Of a stretch of DNA of 9,236 bases, positions 7,788-9,236 are shown piece by piece. Within the stretch, counting starts at the first letter, position 1; each line of letters starts with the position of its first letter. The position numbers were made by a program, and so were the translations under genes. Source of the DNA: Myxococcales bacterium (GTDB taxonomy: Bacteria > Myxococcota > Myxococcia > Myxococcales > Anaeromyxobacteraceae); contig JAJZTO010000087.1 in assembly GCA_021848865.1 (NCBI GenBank), positions 1-9,236 on the forward strand, read 5' to 3'. The notes beneath the pieces are model-generated. The model made no database searches, was not told the DNA's origin, and saw only the letters and a program-made list of their open reading frames with translations.

Positions 7788-9236
7788 CACTCGGCCCGCA
7801 GCCCCTCGACCGGCTCCAGCCGGGCCGCCTTGGCGGCCGGGTAGAGGGTGGCCAGGTAGCTGATCACCAGCGAGAGCAGCGCCACCAGGAAGAACTCCAG
7901 CGGGTGCATCCGCACCGGCAGGTTGGAGATGTAGTAGACCTCCGGGTCGAGCGGGATGCCCACCTTGTCGATGAAGAGGCAGGTGCCGTAGCCGAGCAGC
8001 AGGCCGAAGCCGGTGCCGACGGCGCCGATGAGCACCCCCTCGATCACGAAGATCTTCATCACGCTGGCCATGCCGGCCCCCATCGACTTCAGGACCGCGA
8101 TCTCCCGCCGCTTGTCGAGCACCTGCATCACCAGGGTGGCCACGATGGTGAAGCTGGCCACCAGGACGATGAAGCCCAGGATCACCGCCATCACCAGCTT
8201 CTCCATGTTCAGCGCCGAGAAGAGGTTGCGGTTCAGCTCGCCCCAGTCCTTCACGCGGTAGGGGTAGCCCTCCAGCTCCGCCAGCACCCGGCGCATCACC
8301 GGCCGGGCCGCGTCCACGTCCTTCACCCGGACCTCCAGCCCGGTCACCGAGTCTCCGGTGCCGAAGAAGCGCTGCGCCTCGGGCAGGGCCAGGTAGGCGA
8401 ACTTGGAGTCGTACTCGTACATCCCCGAGTAGAAGACCGCCGCCACCCGGAAGGCGCGGGCCTTGGGCTGGGGGCCGGCCGGGCCCAGGTCGCCGAAGGG
8501 CGAGACCACGTTGACGGCGTCGCCCACGAAGACCCGCAGCGACCGCGCCAGCTCCCGCCCCAGCACGATCCCCGGGAGCACCTCGCCGGCCGGCTCCGCC
8601 GCGGTCTCGCCGCCCTGGGGGCGGCCGGCGGGGATGCGCTCCGGGTGGTCGAGCCACTCGAGCTTCCCCTCCTCGACGTTGCGGGTGAGGGAGAGCACCG
8701 TCCCGGCGGTGGCCGGGTCCACGCCCTCCACCACCGTCCCGGCCAGCTGCTTGCCGGCAGAGAGCATCACCTCCATGTAGAGGAAGGGGGTGGCGCCGGC
8801 GACGCCGGGCACCGCCAGCACCCGGTCGCGCACCGAGCGCCACTCGGTGAAGTCGTTGTCCCCGTACTTCAGGACCACGCCGTGGGCCCGGGTGCCGAGG
8901 ATCTTGGCCTTCAGGTCCCCCTCGAAGCCGCTCATCACCGACAGCACCACGGTGAGCGCCCAGACGCCGATGGCCACCCCGCCGATGGAGATGAGCGTCA
9001 TCAGCAGCGTGGCCGGCATCCGCGGCCTCCAGAAGGGCACGCGCTGACGCAGGGACCGGGCCTCGCGCAGGTTGCGCAGCAGCCCGGCCCCGAAGGCGAC
9101 GAGCAGGCCGGGCAGGAGCCCGGTGACCACGGTGAGGAAGAGGCCGAGCAGGGTCCGCGGGGAGAGCTTGAGGTGCGCCCGGGCCACGAACAGCTCGTAG
9201 GAGAGGGAGAGGTCGAGCGTGCCGCCGCCCCGAGAT
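7787..9236 (-). CDS. lolC: Lipoprotein-releasing permease, LolC/LolE family (5' end outside the window)
   Basis: This is the membrane subunit of the Lol exporter, partner of the LolD encoded next to it. Of the protein, 482 residues are visible. A GTG at 9187 could serve as start, but the frame stays open to the window edge and encodes S-Y-E-L-F just before it. Together with the following V-A-R-x-H-L this matches the conserved N-terminus of LolC/E proteins, so the true start lies beyond 9236. Counting from the Val at 9187, membrane segments lie at about 60-85, 330-356, 375-405 and 430-450, with a large periplasmic domain at 88-325 and the FtsX-type ending E-P-V-E-G-L-R. An extra hydrophobic stretch at 13-37 and an Arg-rich linker (38-56) precede the usual first helix. 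Only one permease gene is visible, so a homodimer is possible, but a second gene upstream cannot be excluded. Confidence 0.9.
   Translation of the reverse strand, partial: SRGGGTLDLSLSYELFVARAHLKLSPRTLLGLFLTVVTGLLPGLLVAFGAGLLRNLREARSLRQRVPFWRPRMPATLLMTLISIGGVAIGVWALTVVLSVMSGFEGDLKAKILGTRAHGVVLKYGDNDFTEWRSVRDRVLAVPGVAGATPFLYMEVMLSAGKQLAGTVVEGVDPATAGTVLSLTRNVEEGKLEWLDHPERIPAGRPQGGETAAEPAGEVLPGIVLGRELARSLRVFVGDAVNVVSPFGDLGPAGPQPKARAFRVAAVFYSGMYEYDSKFAYLALPEAQRFFGTGDSVTGLEVRVKDVDAARPVMRRVLAELEGYPYRVKDWGELNRNLFSALNMEKLVMAVILGFIVLVASFTIVATLVMQVLDKRREIAVLKSMGAGMASVMKIFVIEGVLIGAVGTGFGLLLGYGTCLFIDKVGIPLDPEVYYISNLPVRMHPLEFFLVALLSLVISYLATLYPAAKAARLEPVEGLRAE

Noticed and set aside
7092..8843. A minus-strand open frame that would extend LolD at its N-terminus by about 350 residues
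   Set aside because: The extension overlaps the LolC/E gene in another frame and has no protein character. LolD starts at the ATG at 7787.

Overview
The window is very GC-rich and, apart from one gene at its left end, is a tightly packed minus-strand operon for building the Gram-negative outer membrane. Codons end almost always in G or C, starts are a mix of ATG and GTG, and several stop/start junctions overlap. The gene order, the presence of LpxI and the high GC suggest a myxobacterium-like organism (Myxococcota, perhaps near Anaeromyxobacter). That assignment rests on general resemblance, not on a search.

Read in the direction of transcription, from the right edge to the left, the operon is: a LolC/LolE-type permease (5' end cut by the window edge), lolD, bamA, skp (ompH), lpxD, fabZ, lpxA, lpxI and a small DUF167/YggU gene. 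Spacing is minimal: 1-base overlap (lolC/lolD), 61 bases (lolD/bamA), 20 bases (bamA/skp), 1-base overlap (skp/lpxD), 4-base overlap (lpxD/fabZ), 9 bases (fabZ/lpxA), 3 bases (lpxA/lpxI), 1-base overlap (lpxI/DUF167). Only the lolD-bamA gap has room for a control element, and it contains GC-rich inverted repeats that could form competing hairpins.

The genes share one theme. LolC and LolD form the ABC machine that releases lipoproteins from the inner membrane. Skp escorts outer-membrane proteins across the periplasm and BamA inserts them. LpxA, LpxD and LpxI carry out the first and third acylation/hydrolysis steps of lipid A synthesis, and FabZ belongs to the fatty-acid cycle that draws on the same 3-hydroxyacyl-ACP pool. 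The lpxB that often follows lpxA or lpxI is not in the window.

At the left end, convergent to the operon, is a plus-strand gene for a small predicted lipoprotein with a short collagen-like Gly-X-Y stretch. Its codon use is clearly less GC-biased than that of the operon, so it looks like accessory or fast-evolving DNA beside a core locus.

I found no tRNA, rRNA, CRISPR, insertion sequence or phage feature. The window is mostly conserved housekeeping sequence. The points most worth a second look are the extra N-terminal hydrophobic segment in the LolC/E protein, the lolD-bamA leader, the Lys/Ala tail on Skp and the unidentified lipoprotein.
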